A DNA stretch of 64,000 bases from Tremella fuciformis (taxonomy: Eukaryota > Basidiomycota > Tremellomycetes > Tremellales > Tremellaceae), in assembly GCA_032768795.1 (NCBI GenBank), contig CP136496.1, forward strand, positions 1 to 64,000. Reading direction: 5' to 3'. The position numbers and the translations under genes are program-made. A model generated the notes under the pieces. The model saw only the letters and a program-made list of their open reading frames with translations. It searched no databases and was not told the DNA's origin. Positions 8,620 through 19,067 of this stretch are shown here, piece by piece (position 1 is the first letter of the stretch; every line of letters starts with the position of its first letter).

Positions 8620-10152
8620 TTAGTTGTGAAGCTGAATCTGCCTCTCGGTTTCAGCCTCCTGTTGTCCATCCTGGTTCTGCAGGTCATGAACGACCAGGGC
8701 TTGCTCCTGTAGCCACTGGACATGCCATTGTCTGAGTTGAGCCATTGCTTCGGGGTTGCGCCTGAGCCAAGAAGGAAGGTCCTTGTTTTTGATAAGAGGG
8801 TGAAGCTCTGCCGGAGTGTTGAGCTTCCTGATCTTCATAAGAGGAGGTCGACCACGTTTCCCACTCTTGAAGGGGTGTCTGCGTGCAAAGAGGGTCGCCT
8901 CAGAGTGTGTGATGGCCTGGGACTGTGTGAAAGAAGCCCAGCCAATGTTTGGTGTTTTGCCGGTGAGGATGAGTTCGTGCTCGAGGTATTCCTTGCTCAG
9001 ATAAGGGAGTTGTTTCCATTGTAGCCTTTGCTGAGGGCGATGGAAGTTGGTGATGACCGTGTAGAAGAAGTTGGTCTTCCTGCCTGTCCAATAGCAGACA
9101 CAGTGGACTGGGAGGCATCGGTATGCCTTAGGTTGATAGGCAGTTCTGTTGAGTTGAGAGGGAGGTGTAGCCGGCGCAGTGATCAAGTTGTGTTGAACAA
9201 GGAAGTCGAACATATCCAATGGGACAAAGGCCTTGCCCCATTTGCCTGTTTTCCTGTACACCCGGGTGATCTTCTGTCGATGTTGAGAAGGCCCAAGTGG
9301 ATGATGGAAGGGAATGCCCTCTGCGCCAGAGTGATGAGCAGAACTGAGGACATGTCGGGTATAGGAGGCTGAGGTGAAGCTCTCCTTGAGTCGTCGCCAT
9401 CCGGTGATGAGTTGCTGGCGATATGAGTCGCTGTCTGGTGCAAAGACAAGCTGAGTTGGTGTGAGAGGGTGGATGGTCGCCCAGAAAAGAAGTTCATTGA
9501 CCAGGCAACCGCCGAGACCATTGAAGAACTGTTGACTGCAAGTCAGGGAATGAAAAGGGACAAGTAGAACGACTCACTTAATCCAAATGAACTTGCCAAT
9601 GGGCTGAGAAGTGTTTCCAATGGGAATAGAGCGTCCCAAATCGAGTATAGTTTGAAGGAAAAGGTGTTCTTGAGCCAGGGGGCAAGGACCTCTGTGATCT
9701 GGTGTGAAGTCGCCAAATGATGTGCCCGGTGGCAGCTCTTCAAAGGTGAATTGAAGAAGCTTGTTGTGATCAATGAAAGCGAGGGAGTTGTGGCCTCCAA
9801 GGCTCTCCAGGACCAGTGGGGCATAGGGTGCCAGGTCGTGTGCTTGACAGGCGCGCAAGAATTGAAGCTGAGCAGTGTTGAGAGTAACTGCATGCCCGTG
9901 AAGACCGAAGTGGATGATGAGGATCCATTTGGATGAGAGCTGGATGAAGAGCTCTTTGCCGAAGTGTCGGATGCTTCTCTTTGTGAGAGAGACAGTCAGA
10001 GGACCGTTGTCCTGCTGGTATTGATCGAAGTTGATGAAGCAGTCGCGTCGCCCATGAGTGGGAAAAGTTGTGAGGTTGAACTGGAGAGGAAGGAGGGAAA
10101 GCGCCGCCATGAGGATTGTCGCAAAGGCTGCCAGCTCAAAGAGCTCAGGCAT
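8620..10152 (-). CDS. Unknown subtelomeric protein with an AT-hook-like motif, 496 aa
   Basis: Two exons (10152-9578 and 9535-8620) are joined across a 42-nt intron with donor GTGAGT and a CTGACTTGCAG end; the joined frame is 497 codons. I chose the ATG at 10152 because it follows a long C/T-rich leader (TTTCATCTTTCTTCTC). The N-terminus has a hydrophobic stretch (about residues 5-25), which could be a membrane anchor. A basic GKRGRPPLMK near residue 420 looks like an AT-hook DNA-binding motif. The middle contains TRVYRKTGKWGKAFVPLDMF. I recognise no family. An intact frame and intron argue for a working gene. It sits between the OTU locus and the helicase block and could be a host or element gene. 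Confidence 0.7.
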
Positions 10153-11380
10153 GTTGAGAATCGAGGTTGAGATCGATGCTCCCGGTGAGCAGAAGGTGAA
10201 AATGAAGATGTGAGAAGAAAGATGAAAGAGAGGAAGGAGATTTGCCACCGGGCGATCTTGATTGCTGTGCGCAAAAACCGTTCAGGGAAAATTTTCCTAC
10301 TGATAAGGAAATTACACATCATGGTTTTGAACGGTAATTGGAGCCCCGGTAGGCTCAAACGATGCATACGAGAGGCCTGCACCGGCAGAATCACCGTTTC
10401 ATGCATAGCAGCAAACCCGTAACAGAGGGAGACGCAGATGAGCAACCGAAAAACAGAAGTGCGTGGGGCATCAGACCGTCAGACCACTCCGGGGCGGTGC
10501 GTTGACGTGATTGGTGTTACCAAGTTGGCATGATCTAGGCGCGGCATCTTGACTGCTTTGGGACAGCAGGGGACGTCGCAACTTGTCTTGCCCCATTCAC
10601 TCGCGGTGGTCAGAGCGCTAACCCGTAAAGTTGGGGGGAGATGTGGTGCTGAACGGTAGGAGACTAACGGAGTAGGATCACGTGACAGATTGAGGAGCGC
10701 CGCTGCGCGGGCGCTATGGACTTATAGGAGAATCACTTGCGCGGTGCGCAAGTTAGATCAAGTACTCAAACACATATATCATACATACTATTCATACATA
10801 CATTCACCGCACCTTCGGTGCGGGCTATCCTTCTTAGACCTTTGCAGTCTATTACAACCTATTAAGCGATCGACCTATATCAACTTCCGCTCCCGCGAGG
10901 GGAGGCGAGTTGCGGCTGCGCCGCAACGCTATCCTCGTAGTCAGGCCTCATACCCGTGAGTGGACGGGTTTCAACGGGGTCTCGCCACTACACCGTCTTT
11001 TCTTCACCGCTCAACACCAACTCCTTGTCCGAGAGCTCGGGGTGGCTCTTGTATTCGAACACGTTTCGAAGCGCAGCATTGTGGGCGTGCCTCCACCAGA
11101 GGATCGACTTGGGCGGGGGCGGGAACACTGTCGGTCAGCCCTGTCAGATCACCCTCCGAGTCCGATCCGATCACTCACACAGCCTCCTGATGATCACGTC
11201 TTTTGATGTCTCCTCTTCCTCTGTGGGCATGATGTCTGATGTCCGTTTGCGACGGATGGATATGGGGTTCTGTGTTTTATCACGCGCACAGGGTCCACGA
11301 CAGCTCGGGCCCGGTCTGCCGGATCCTGAGCGTCCACGAGACCCACGGGAGGCCGTCCACGGACGTGGATGCATACTGGG
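10153..11380. other. Noncoding stretch with a cluster of micro-hairpins
   Basis: No gene is supported. Between about 10696 and 10969 lie several short perfect stems: AGCGCC/GGCGCT (10696-10715), CTTGCGCGGTGCGCAAG (10736-10752), CCGCACCTTCGGTGCGG (10807-10823), GTTGCGGCTGCGCCGCAAC (10909-10927) and ACCCG/CGGGT (10952-10969). Three have 7-8 bp stems and 3-base loops. The intervening sequence is more A/T-rich than its surroundings. Confidence 0.6.
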
Positions 11381-12101
11381 CTAGACATCACACTGCCTGA
11401 TCTTGACCCCGGGGCAGCATCTCTCCACCAGTTTGAGCACATGAGCTCTCTGAGCAAACGTGTAGACCTCTTCCAACAGCTCCCTCAGCACCTTCCCGGC
11501 CAGCCTCTTGGTGTAATCGTTCTCCTGCTCGAGGTAGAGATGATAGACCCTCTTGCACCAGCTGTCGACGATGAGACCGGTCTTCTTCACGGCTCCCTTC
11601 CTCTCCGCCCAGTCCACCATCTCCTCTATCACCAGCAGTCTCTCTGTCACCAGCCAGATGTGCGCTCTCAGCGGGATCCGGATAGGAGCCGTCGTCCCCA
11701 TGTCGAACGGATCCTGCCTGGGGAATTTGGCGACTGTGATCGGCGGAGAGAGCGGGGTAGAGAGCTGAGAGACCCACCTCTCATGAATGCCATGTAGTAG
11801 CCCGCTCGGTGGTGGAGCTCGTCCCTGTTGAAGAGCAGAGGGCAGCCCTTGAGCCAGCTGATGTTGTTGTCGTAGAGAACGTTCGTCTTGAACGCGTCGT
11901 ATCCACAGTCAATGTAATGCTCTGTCTTTGTTCAGCACCATGCCTGATGGGGAGCGACTGACTCTTGGCTTTGTGCTCGAGCAGGCTGCCAGCAGTCGTC
12001 TGCACCGGATCCCACGCCCCCCAATCCTCTGGCTCCTTCCACATCCACCCTCTGAGCCCTTCTGAGATAGGCATGTTCTCTGGGTAGTCGAGCAGGGACA
12101 T
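11381..12101 (-). CDS. Unknown 211-aa protein downstream of the telomere-linked helicase
   Basis: Three exons (12101-11963, 11921-11778 and 11733-11381) with introns of 41 and 44 nt give one open frame of 212 codons. The donors are GTCAGT and GTGGGT, and each intron has a CTGAAC or CGATCAC branch-like site before AG. The protein starts MSLLDYPENMPISEGLRGWM, has an aromatic/acidic N-terminus and a helical, charged C-terminal half (RLAGKVLRELLEEVYTFAQR). I know no matching family. It lies 155 bp downstream of the helicase stop on the same strand. It could therefore be co-inherited with the helicase, or be a 3' exon set of it that I could not connect. Confidence 0.65.
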
Positions 12102-12139
12102 TGACGGTGGGAGAGGGGAGAGGCAAGGGTAAGTGCGAG

Positions 12140-12245
12140 AAGCACAAAGGCCGCGGAAAGCACACAAAGCACGAAATCCACGAGAACCGCGAAAACCACG
12201 AAAAGCACGAGAACCACGAAAAGCACAAAAAGCACGAGCAGCATA
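12140..12245. repeat. CACGAAAA/CACGAGAA short tandem repeat
   Basis: Degenerate units of about 9-12 bp (GAACCACGAAAAGCACGA) fill the 155-bp gap between the helicase and the 211-aa gene. A plus-strand frame through it would read as KHENHEKH repeats, but it has no gene-like context. Confidence 0.7.
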
Positions 12246-12255
12246 GGAGACTAGA

Positions 12256-15200
12256 CTACAGGTTGTTCTGGTCTATGACCCTGGCAAGGAACCAATGAGC
12301 TGCCACCCAGACATGGTGGATGGGCACATTGCTCACTCCCCCAAGCCAGCTCTGCCAATCCTCAATCTCCAAGCCCGCCGCCCGCGCGAAAACCTGATAC
12401 TCATCAGACTCCAAGGCAGAGGCCATGAGCTCTGGCAAGAATGAAGGGTAGATGCAGCACCTGCCACTGGATCCCTTGTGGAACCATGAGTCTCCGGATG
12501 GCCAGGGAAACCAGCAGGTGAAGCACATCTGCTTGTTCCCATGGAACTTGGTCCCCTTCCTGAAGCGTTGGGCGACGTCGGGGAGCCAGCCTGGTGGGCT
12601 GCACTTCTGGATCTGGTGGGTCTCAAAGAGCCCCAGAGCCAGACACTTGGGGCATGCCCCCTTGAGCTTTTGCACCTGCAGGTGTAGCTCCCTCATCAAC
12701 TCGGACCTCGACTCTTCCTTTTGCTGTTGGGATGCGGCATCCCTCAGGAGAGAGGTCCTAGGCGAAGGGCTTGGCATCAGGCTCTGGGAGCTTCTGAACC
12801 TGGACTGTCTGCCCTCCAGGCTGGACAGTGACGTCGTCGTCCGGGTCCCAGCCGTCGTCGTCAGAGGGGTCGACAGGGGTGAAGTCATGAATGGCGAGTG
12901 ACCACACCTGGAGCACATCTCATCCCTCCCCCCACACTTTCTCTCCTCCCCATCCATGAACTTTGTGATCCCAGCCCTGAGGCACTGCTTGCCGTTGAGC
13001 ATCTTCTGCAGGTAGTCTGCTCCGAGTCCTGGATTGCCCCACCACAGCTCGAGTCTGATGATGTGACACCATGACTCCTGGCCTTTCCTGCCCACCCTGC
13101 CCATCTCCTGCACACCGTCGACCAGGTTGCTCGGCTCTCCCAGGTGGATGGTCACACGAACAAGGGGCAGGTCCACACCCGCACCCAGTCCACTCGTGCA
13201 CGCCAGCACCCTCCCCAAGATCTCTGCTCTGAACTCCTTGAGGATGTTGTTCTTGTCCCCAAGATCAGAGTGGTGTTGAGGGCAGTCCAGAGCTTCGGAC
13301 ACCATCTGGCAGTCCACCTTGCTCCTGCAGAACAACAGGATTTGATCTCGAGGGTGGAGATGAGGGGAGATCTGCTCGACCGCTTGCCTGGCCAGGACGG
13401 CAATGTTCTCGCTGTTGACGACGGGTGAGGTGCAAGAGTAGTGGATCTCCCCCCTGTTGGTGGACGTCCTGTGTTGGGTGACTTGAGAAAGGTGGAACTT
13501 GCCGAGCAGCTGATCGCTCAGAGTAGGTGGGCAGGTCGCAGTGATGAGCACTTTTGGAGCAGGGATAGCCCTCAGCTTGGCAAGGCCGTCCATCTGAGCC
13601 CTGTAGGTGAAGGACGTGAGGGGGATGTGTGCTTCCTCAAACACGACCCTTGCCTGGGCGTCAGCAGGTGTGCTCTCCAAAGACACACTCACGATCTTGA
13701 TCCTCTTGATCCATTTGTGAAACTGGTCATTCACACAGTTCTCCACGGAGATGAGGATGATCTTGGAGCGTTCGCCAGAGGCAGAGGGGCTCCAGAGCTC
13801 ATGGCTCACCCCATGGGACTCGAGCTTGTGCTTGATGTCCTGCAACAGTGCTGACAGTGGCACAATGACCACCGTCACCATCCCCCTCTCCAATCCGCTC
13901 ATGACCGGCACAAGCCAGAGCAGACTCTTCCCCCCAGAGGTGGGACCGACCATGAGCAGGTTGGTGGCCTTGTCCAGCACGAGCTGACATCCTCGCTCCT
14001 GCCAATCACTCCTCCACTTGGCCCCAGATCCAAACAGCTTCTGTAGACCGGTGACCAGGTTGGCGCTGAGCTTGGTGATCTCTGGGTTGCTGGTCACCTT
14101 GGTGCTGGTGGAAGTGTTGCTCAGGCTGATGAGGCTGAGTCCCAAGGGGGAGGACGAGGAACCGGTGCTGGTGCCGGTGCTTGTGCTCGTCTTTGACAGG
14201 CCCAGCGGTTGCAGTCTCCTCGAGCTCGAAAGGTTGTGTGCCGGTGGCGGCATCTCCATGAACTCGTGCAGCTTTGCTCCCAGCCTGTCGACTTTGCTCT
14301 CCAGTCTTGCGATGAGCTGCCCCATCTTGTCAGACGCTTGAGATGGTGCTTGGTCCCCTCTGATGGCCTGCCTGTCCCCCTGCTCCCTGTCCATCTGGTC
14401 CAGCTTGGCAGAGATCCTGGCCAGGAGGCCCTCCATCTCCACCCCCGCCACAGCTTGATCCTCCTCCTGTCCTTGGAGGAAATACCCAAGCAGGTTCTGC
14501 CATTCCGTGCTGCTCTGAAAGAACAGCAGGAAGGTGGACTCCCCCATGGACATGATGTCCTCCTTGTTCAGGGCATAGTGCTCCTCTGCCGTCCGGGTGG
14601 TGTGACCTGCTTGGATGTCCTGCACAGCCTCTCCATGCTCCAGCTGATTCCTGATGCTCCTGGATTTGAAGATGGCGATGGAGGCATGCCTCCAGGTGGA
14701 CGGGTTGATCCTCGCTCCCAGATAAGAATGCGTCACAGAGCTCAACATCGAGCTGAAGTGATCTTGCTTCATGATGCTGCCGTTGGTGGTGAAAAGGTGC
14801 GAAGAGTGCAGCCTCGATCCTTGGATGTCGTCGATCTTTGACAGGCCAAACACCTCGAACGGTCTCACGTACGCCAGGTAGAGTGTGAGCATCCTCGTCA
14901 GCGAGCAGGGCAGGAACCTTGGCAGTGTCTGCAGTCAGCACCTGATGTTACACCCCCCAAGAGGATCACCTTGTCAAGAGAGGTCTGGTTGCTTCCCTTG
15001 TGATATCTGCCCAAGAGGACGATCCTGCCATTGATGAAGAAGATGTTCCTCAGTCCGGCTTGGGTGTTGGTGAGCTTGTGACTGAGAAGCTCCGTCCTCC
15101 TTGCGGGTGCACCATAGGTCAGGTGGATGAGGCAGATGAGCTTGTCCATGAAGCCGGAACATCTCTGGAGGTACGTCCTGATCTCGTGTGGGTTCCAGAA

Positions 15201-17105
15201 CAGTGTGTCTTCTGTCCTGTATGGGATGAACTTGTCTGGACTGTCAGCACCCCCTAACCCCTAAGAACACACCTCTGAGCACGTCATCCTCTAGGATCTG
15301 CCGGACCAAGGTCCACTTGTTCTCCTTGAATGGGTTGGCGTCATCCTCCAAAAAGTTGTAGCCGACCTCATCCTCTGGGAGGTGATCCACCACCTGAGCA
15401 GGATCCGGATAGTTGAAGCTTTGGATGGGCAGGCCAAGAAGGAGATGCTCCTCAAAGTACTCTGACAGCTCTTTCTCCAGCTGATGCACCCCACTCCTCA
15501 GATTGTCCAGCTTCAACAGCTCCCCATTGACGACGAGCTGTGTCTTCTGCTTGTCTCTCCAGTAGACGGTGGGGAGACCAGGTTGGTGATAGGCCACGTG
15601 GTTGACGAGATGTTTGATCGACAGCAGGCAGGAGAATGGGGAGATGTGACCGTTGTGGAGCAGGGAGATCTCCTCTTTCATCAGACTGACGTCAGCCCTG
15701 TCCTCGGATATCGATCACTCACTCCTCCAGATCAGAGGTCCTGCTCACAATCTCCTCATCCACTCTCATCTGGACCTGCTTGAACACCACCAGCTTGAAG
15801 GCCCACTGAAGCATGGCAATCTTGGGCGTCATCTCGGTGACAGAGTTGAAGTGTCCGTCCGGCTTCAGGTTGGAGAGGGTGTTGAAGCAGATCAGCGGGT
15901 ACAGGTGTGAATCCACCATGGCTTGATAGGAAGATGTCGTGAGCAGGGAGTACGCCAGAGCATGGAACACGGTGTCAAATGACTGTTGATCTTCCCCAGA
16001 TGACAGGATCTTGATCATTTCTTCACAGAGCCTGACCTGCTCTGCAGAGACCTGGATGGGGTAGGAGTGCGCTCGCCCACAGGCCTTCCTCATCAGGAAG
16101 CAGAACAGCCTGCAGAAGTGGAGGCTGTATTTGTCAAAGGTCTCTTGGTTCTGAAGAGCCTTGAAGGGTTCGTGTGAGACTCTATGTGATCAGCTTGGCC
16201 TTTCTCTGCAATAAGAACTGACTCTGTGGGTGTCTCAGAGTTCAGCAGATGCAGGATCAACTGCTCTGGGTTCTTTTTGATCCTCTCCTCAATGTCCATC
16301 AGGTATTGCCTGCACATCTTCTTCATCCTGTGCAACAACTCCTCATCAGATCCTGGTTTGGCCACAAGTCCGACAAGCTCCTTGGCATCCTGTCCTTCCA
16401 CATGTTTGAACCATCCAAGCCTTCCCATCCATGAGGCCTGCTCGTGCTCTGCCCCCTCCTTGATGATAGACGATCTGTCCACAGGAGGGAGTGACCGGAG
16501 GAACATCAGGTAAGGTGTGATCCCAGAGATCGCATCTTCCGATGGCTGGACAGGGAAGAACTGTCTGTTGCCTTGGTGGTAGATCGTTTGGAGAGCCGTG
16601 TTGGTATGGTTGCGGTGATAAGGTTGACCTTTGTGACTGGTGGTGAAGTGATTCTTGATGCTGCTCGTCGCAGTGCAGTGGTAACTGCACAGGTTGCAGG
16701 ACAGGCCGGGCTGGATGGCAAGCAGAGGGAGAGATATGATCGGCAACCCGTTGGGGAAAGCAGGGATCTCCGGATGCTGGCCAGGGTGACTGGGATACGC
16801 AGAGAGCATCTCCTTGATCACCTCATCCTCGACCTTTTTGTTGTGAGAGTCAAGGAGGTGACCTATCAGGTGTTCACCCCTGACTCCCTGCTTGCATTTC
16901 ATGCAGGTGTAATACTTGAGCAATGAATGATACCCATAGCCAAGGGACTCAAACCCCTCAGGTATGGTCAGGGGAATGTCATAGAAAGATTGGTCTGAGT
17001 GTCAGTCAGAGCAGAGCCAAGAATGCACTCACCGTGTGCTGTGGGAGAACATGACAGCAGCTGGATTTCATCTCCACAGTCTGTCTCTGGCTGAGAGTCG
17101 TCCAT
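12256..17105 (-). CDS. Telomere-linked helicase: zinc fingers, tyrosine-recombinase-like core, RecQ helicase (1551 aa)
   Basis: Six exons (17105-17033, 16994-16223, 16181-15723, 15685-15273, 15235-14970, 14928-12256) joined by 37-41-nt introns give 1552 codons with no break. The N-terminus has two C2H2-like fingers (CMKCKQGVRGEHLIGH; CNLCSYHCTATSSIKNHF), as in fungal DUF3505 proteins. Residues about 600-780 show a tyrosine-recombinase layout: GAPAR618RTEL (box I), YHK652, W-R741-H, GH770TTR and Y779, with His-to-Tyr spacing of nine. A coiled coil follows (about 820-890). The helicase carries TSGGKS (about 991-996), FEEAH in place of DEAH (about 1091-1095), TATCPP and QEMGRVGRKGQ. The C-terminus has Cys-rich clusters. 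RecQ-type helicases at chromosome ends are a known fungal family (TLH), thought to help telomere recombination. The gene runs toward the telomere. Confidence 0.9.
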
Positions 17106-17220
17106 TGTTCTGGATCACTGTTGTATCTGGTATGCAGCAGTAGCAAACAAAGGGTGGAAAAGGAGATGAAAGGTGGTGAAGGGGTGACCGAGTTTTAGGG
17201 GGTTATATCTGTATGGTGGG
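17106..17220. promoter_or_regulatory. Short upstream region of the helicase gene
   Basis: Only about 115 bp separate the helicase ATG (17105) from the palindromic satellite, so its promoter must be very short or lie within the satellite. I see no clear TATA box. Confidence 0.35.
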
Positions 17221-17792
17221 GGGATGCGGAATCCGTGGAAAGCACACCATCCACGGGCTCGTGGACGGAGGTCCCTCGTGGAAACCAAAAGTACTCCCGC
17301 AAATCCGTGGAAAAGGGCAAGTAGTCCCACGGTTTCGTGGAAAGTAGTCCCCCGGTTTCGTGGTGAGTACTCCAATGTTTTCGTGGAAAGAGCGAGGTAT
17401 CTCCACAAATTCGTGGATCCGGTCCAAGGACTCCCACGAATTCGTGGAGGGGGGTCCAAGTACTCCCACGAATTCGTGGAGGGGGGTCCAAGTACTCCCA
17501 CGAATTCGTGGAGGGGGGTCCAAGTACTCCCACGAAAGTGAAGGGGGGGTCCAAGTACTCCCACGAATTCGTGGAGGGGGGTCCAAGTACTCCCACGAAT
17601 TCGTGGAGGGGGGTCCAAGTACTCCCACGAAAGTGAAGGGGGGGTCCAAGTACTCCCACGAATTGGAGGATGGGGGGTCCAAGTACTCCCACGAATTCGT
17701 GGAGGGGGGGTCCAAGTACTCCCACGAAACCAAAGGAGGGGTCCAAGTACTGAGTACTTGGGGGGGTCCAAGTACTGCAGAATATTGTTAGG
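17221..17792. repeat. Palindromic satellite, centromere-proximal copy
   Basis: About 14 units of CCAAGTACTCCCACGA followed by ATTCGTGGAGGGGGG lie here. Units near 17250-17430 are diverged, while those at 17450-17720 are nearly identical; some replace the right half with AAGTGAAGG. The array ends with the same AAGTACTGAGTACTTGG and CTGCAGAATATTGTTAGG block as the copy at 1.4-1.5 kb, in the same orientation. The last base (about 17792) abuts coding sequence of a broken transporter gene. Confidence 0.92.
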
Positions 17793-18769
17793 ACGCCTCC
17801 GAGTGGGAGGGTAACGTAGACTTTGGTGTTCTTCCATCCTTCGCTACCGCCGCCAATGTTGATGCCTACCAAAAGCAATGTCAGACCACCGAGCAAGAGC
17901 AGAGCTCCGGCGAGATCAACCTTGGCGAGCTTCTCCCGGAAACTCAGGTGGTCGAGCCTCGAGTGGCGGGCCGGCGGTCGGTAGCCGACGAGGATCCCCA
18001 GTCCGGACACGCCCCAAAGAGCCATCTCGAACCACCAGAACTTTCGCCAGCCGGACACTGTATTGTCTCGAGTCAAAGCACCGATCGCTAGCGGACCAAC
18101 AATCGAGCCAATGACCGACCCAAAGTTGACCCCCGCTTGACCATCTACGAATCAGGTGAGACTGAGCGTTTGAATGGTACGACATACATTGTCTCCACTT
18201 GCGGGGTAGAATCTCGCTCGGGATAGCGTACCCGAGAGCGAGGCTTGAACACCCTACGCCGATCAATACCTGAGCCGCGATGAGGCGACCCGTAGAGGAA
18301 GAACCAGGGGCGATGGCTGCTCCGATGAAAGCGATAACGCAGGCAATGAGAAGCAGAGTCTTGCGGATTTGGAAAATATCGGCCACGCTCGCCAGTATAG
18401 GGCAGATTATGGCTTGGGGCAAGGTGACACCTGCCGGGATCCAAGCGACGTTGTCTGATCCAAATGCGGCGCCGATATATGTCAACTACAAGGTCAGCTA
18501 CGTGCAATCATGAAGTCTAAACGTACAGCAGCGGGCGGCGAATTGACCGCCAAAGTGATGACCAGGTTGAACATGACGATAGAAGCCAGGGCGATATATG
18601 TTGTCAGATGGAGCTGCGGCTCGTGCTCTGCGTCGTCGTACACAGGACCATCGTGGGCCACTTCTTTGGTGGCATCGGCCGTTACTTCGAACATCTCGAC
18701 GCTCTCCTTGCGGTCGGCCCGGAATGAGTCTGATGGGTGGTCCGCACCAACAGGGATGATTTCGCTCAT
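17793..18769 (-). pseudogene. MFS drug/siderophore-type efflux transporter, 3' half missing
   Basis: The exons 18769-18527, 18485-18188 and 18144-17793 splice in frame (introns 41 and 43 nt). They encode about 297 residues of a major-facilitator transporter of the 14-helix TRI12/multidrug type: an acidic N-terminal tail, then helices with VADIFQIRKTLLL, GRLIAAQVLIGVG, ALGYAIPSEILPRKWRQ and an ALLLLGGLTLLLVGI helix. After TLPLGGVL the frame runs into the satellite end and then into satellite units read as repetitive VGVLGPP. A full protein would be about 550-600 aa, so the C-terminal half is lost. The ATG and upstream region (divergent from the hydrolase at 19068) look intact, so a truncated transcript is possible. 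Confidence 0.85.
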
Positions 18770-19067
18770 TATGCCTGGCGTTCGGAGAGAGTAGCACGGG
18801 AAGAGTGTCTCAACTTATAGCCTCCTGCGGGGCCTCTCGCGGGTCCCACATCAAGGCCGTCTGGCTGCCGGTACGCGCGGGAAGCCCTCCGGTGTTTTCC
18901 GGTCTTTCTCCACACAGTCCGGTGTTTCTCGGCCATATTCGCCGAGTTGCAGGCCCACTGTGGAGACGTCCAGAATGAGCTCACGTCTCCTTGACGTCTG
19001 CCTCATCTGGGTCTTCGAAGTGTAGGATTTGTCCTGCCACTGACCAGCCCCTCATCGCCTGCCGATC

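Noticed and set aside
11922..11962. A frameshift in the 211-aa gene
   Set aside because: At first the frames seemed to need a 17-nt intron. A normal 41-nt GT-AG intron (donor GTCAGT, branch GCTGAAC) restores the frame, so the gene is intact.
12100..12298. Plus-strand frame rich in KHENHEKH
   Set aside because: It is a translation of a short tandem repeat in the gap between two minus-strand genes, without promoter or family signs.
15250..15266. Telomere-like CCCCTAACCCCTAAG inside the helicase gene
   Set aside because: It lies in a 37-nt intron and is too short and imperfect to be an interstitial telomere tract; chance plus C/T-rich intron sequence explains it.
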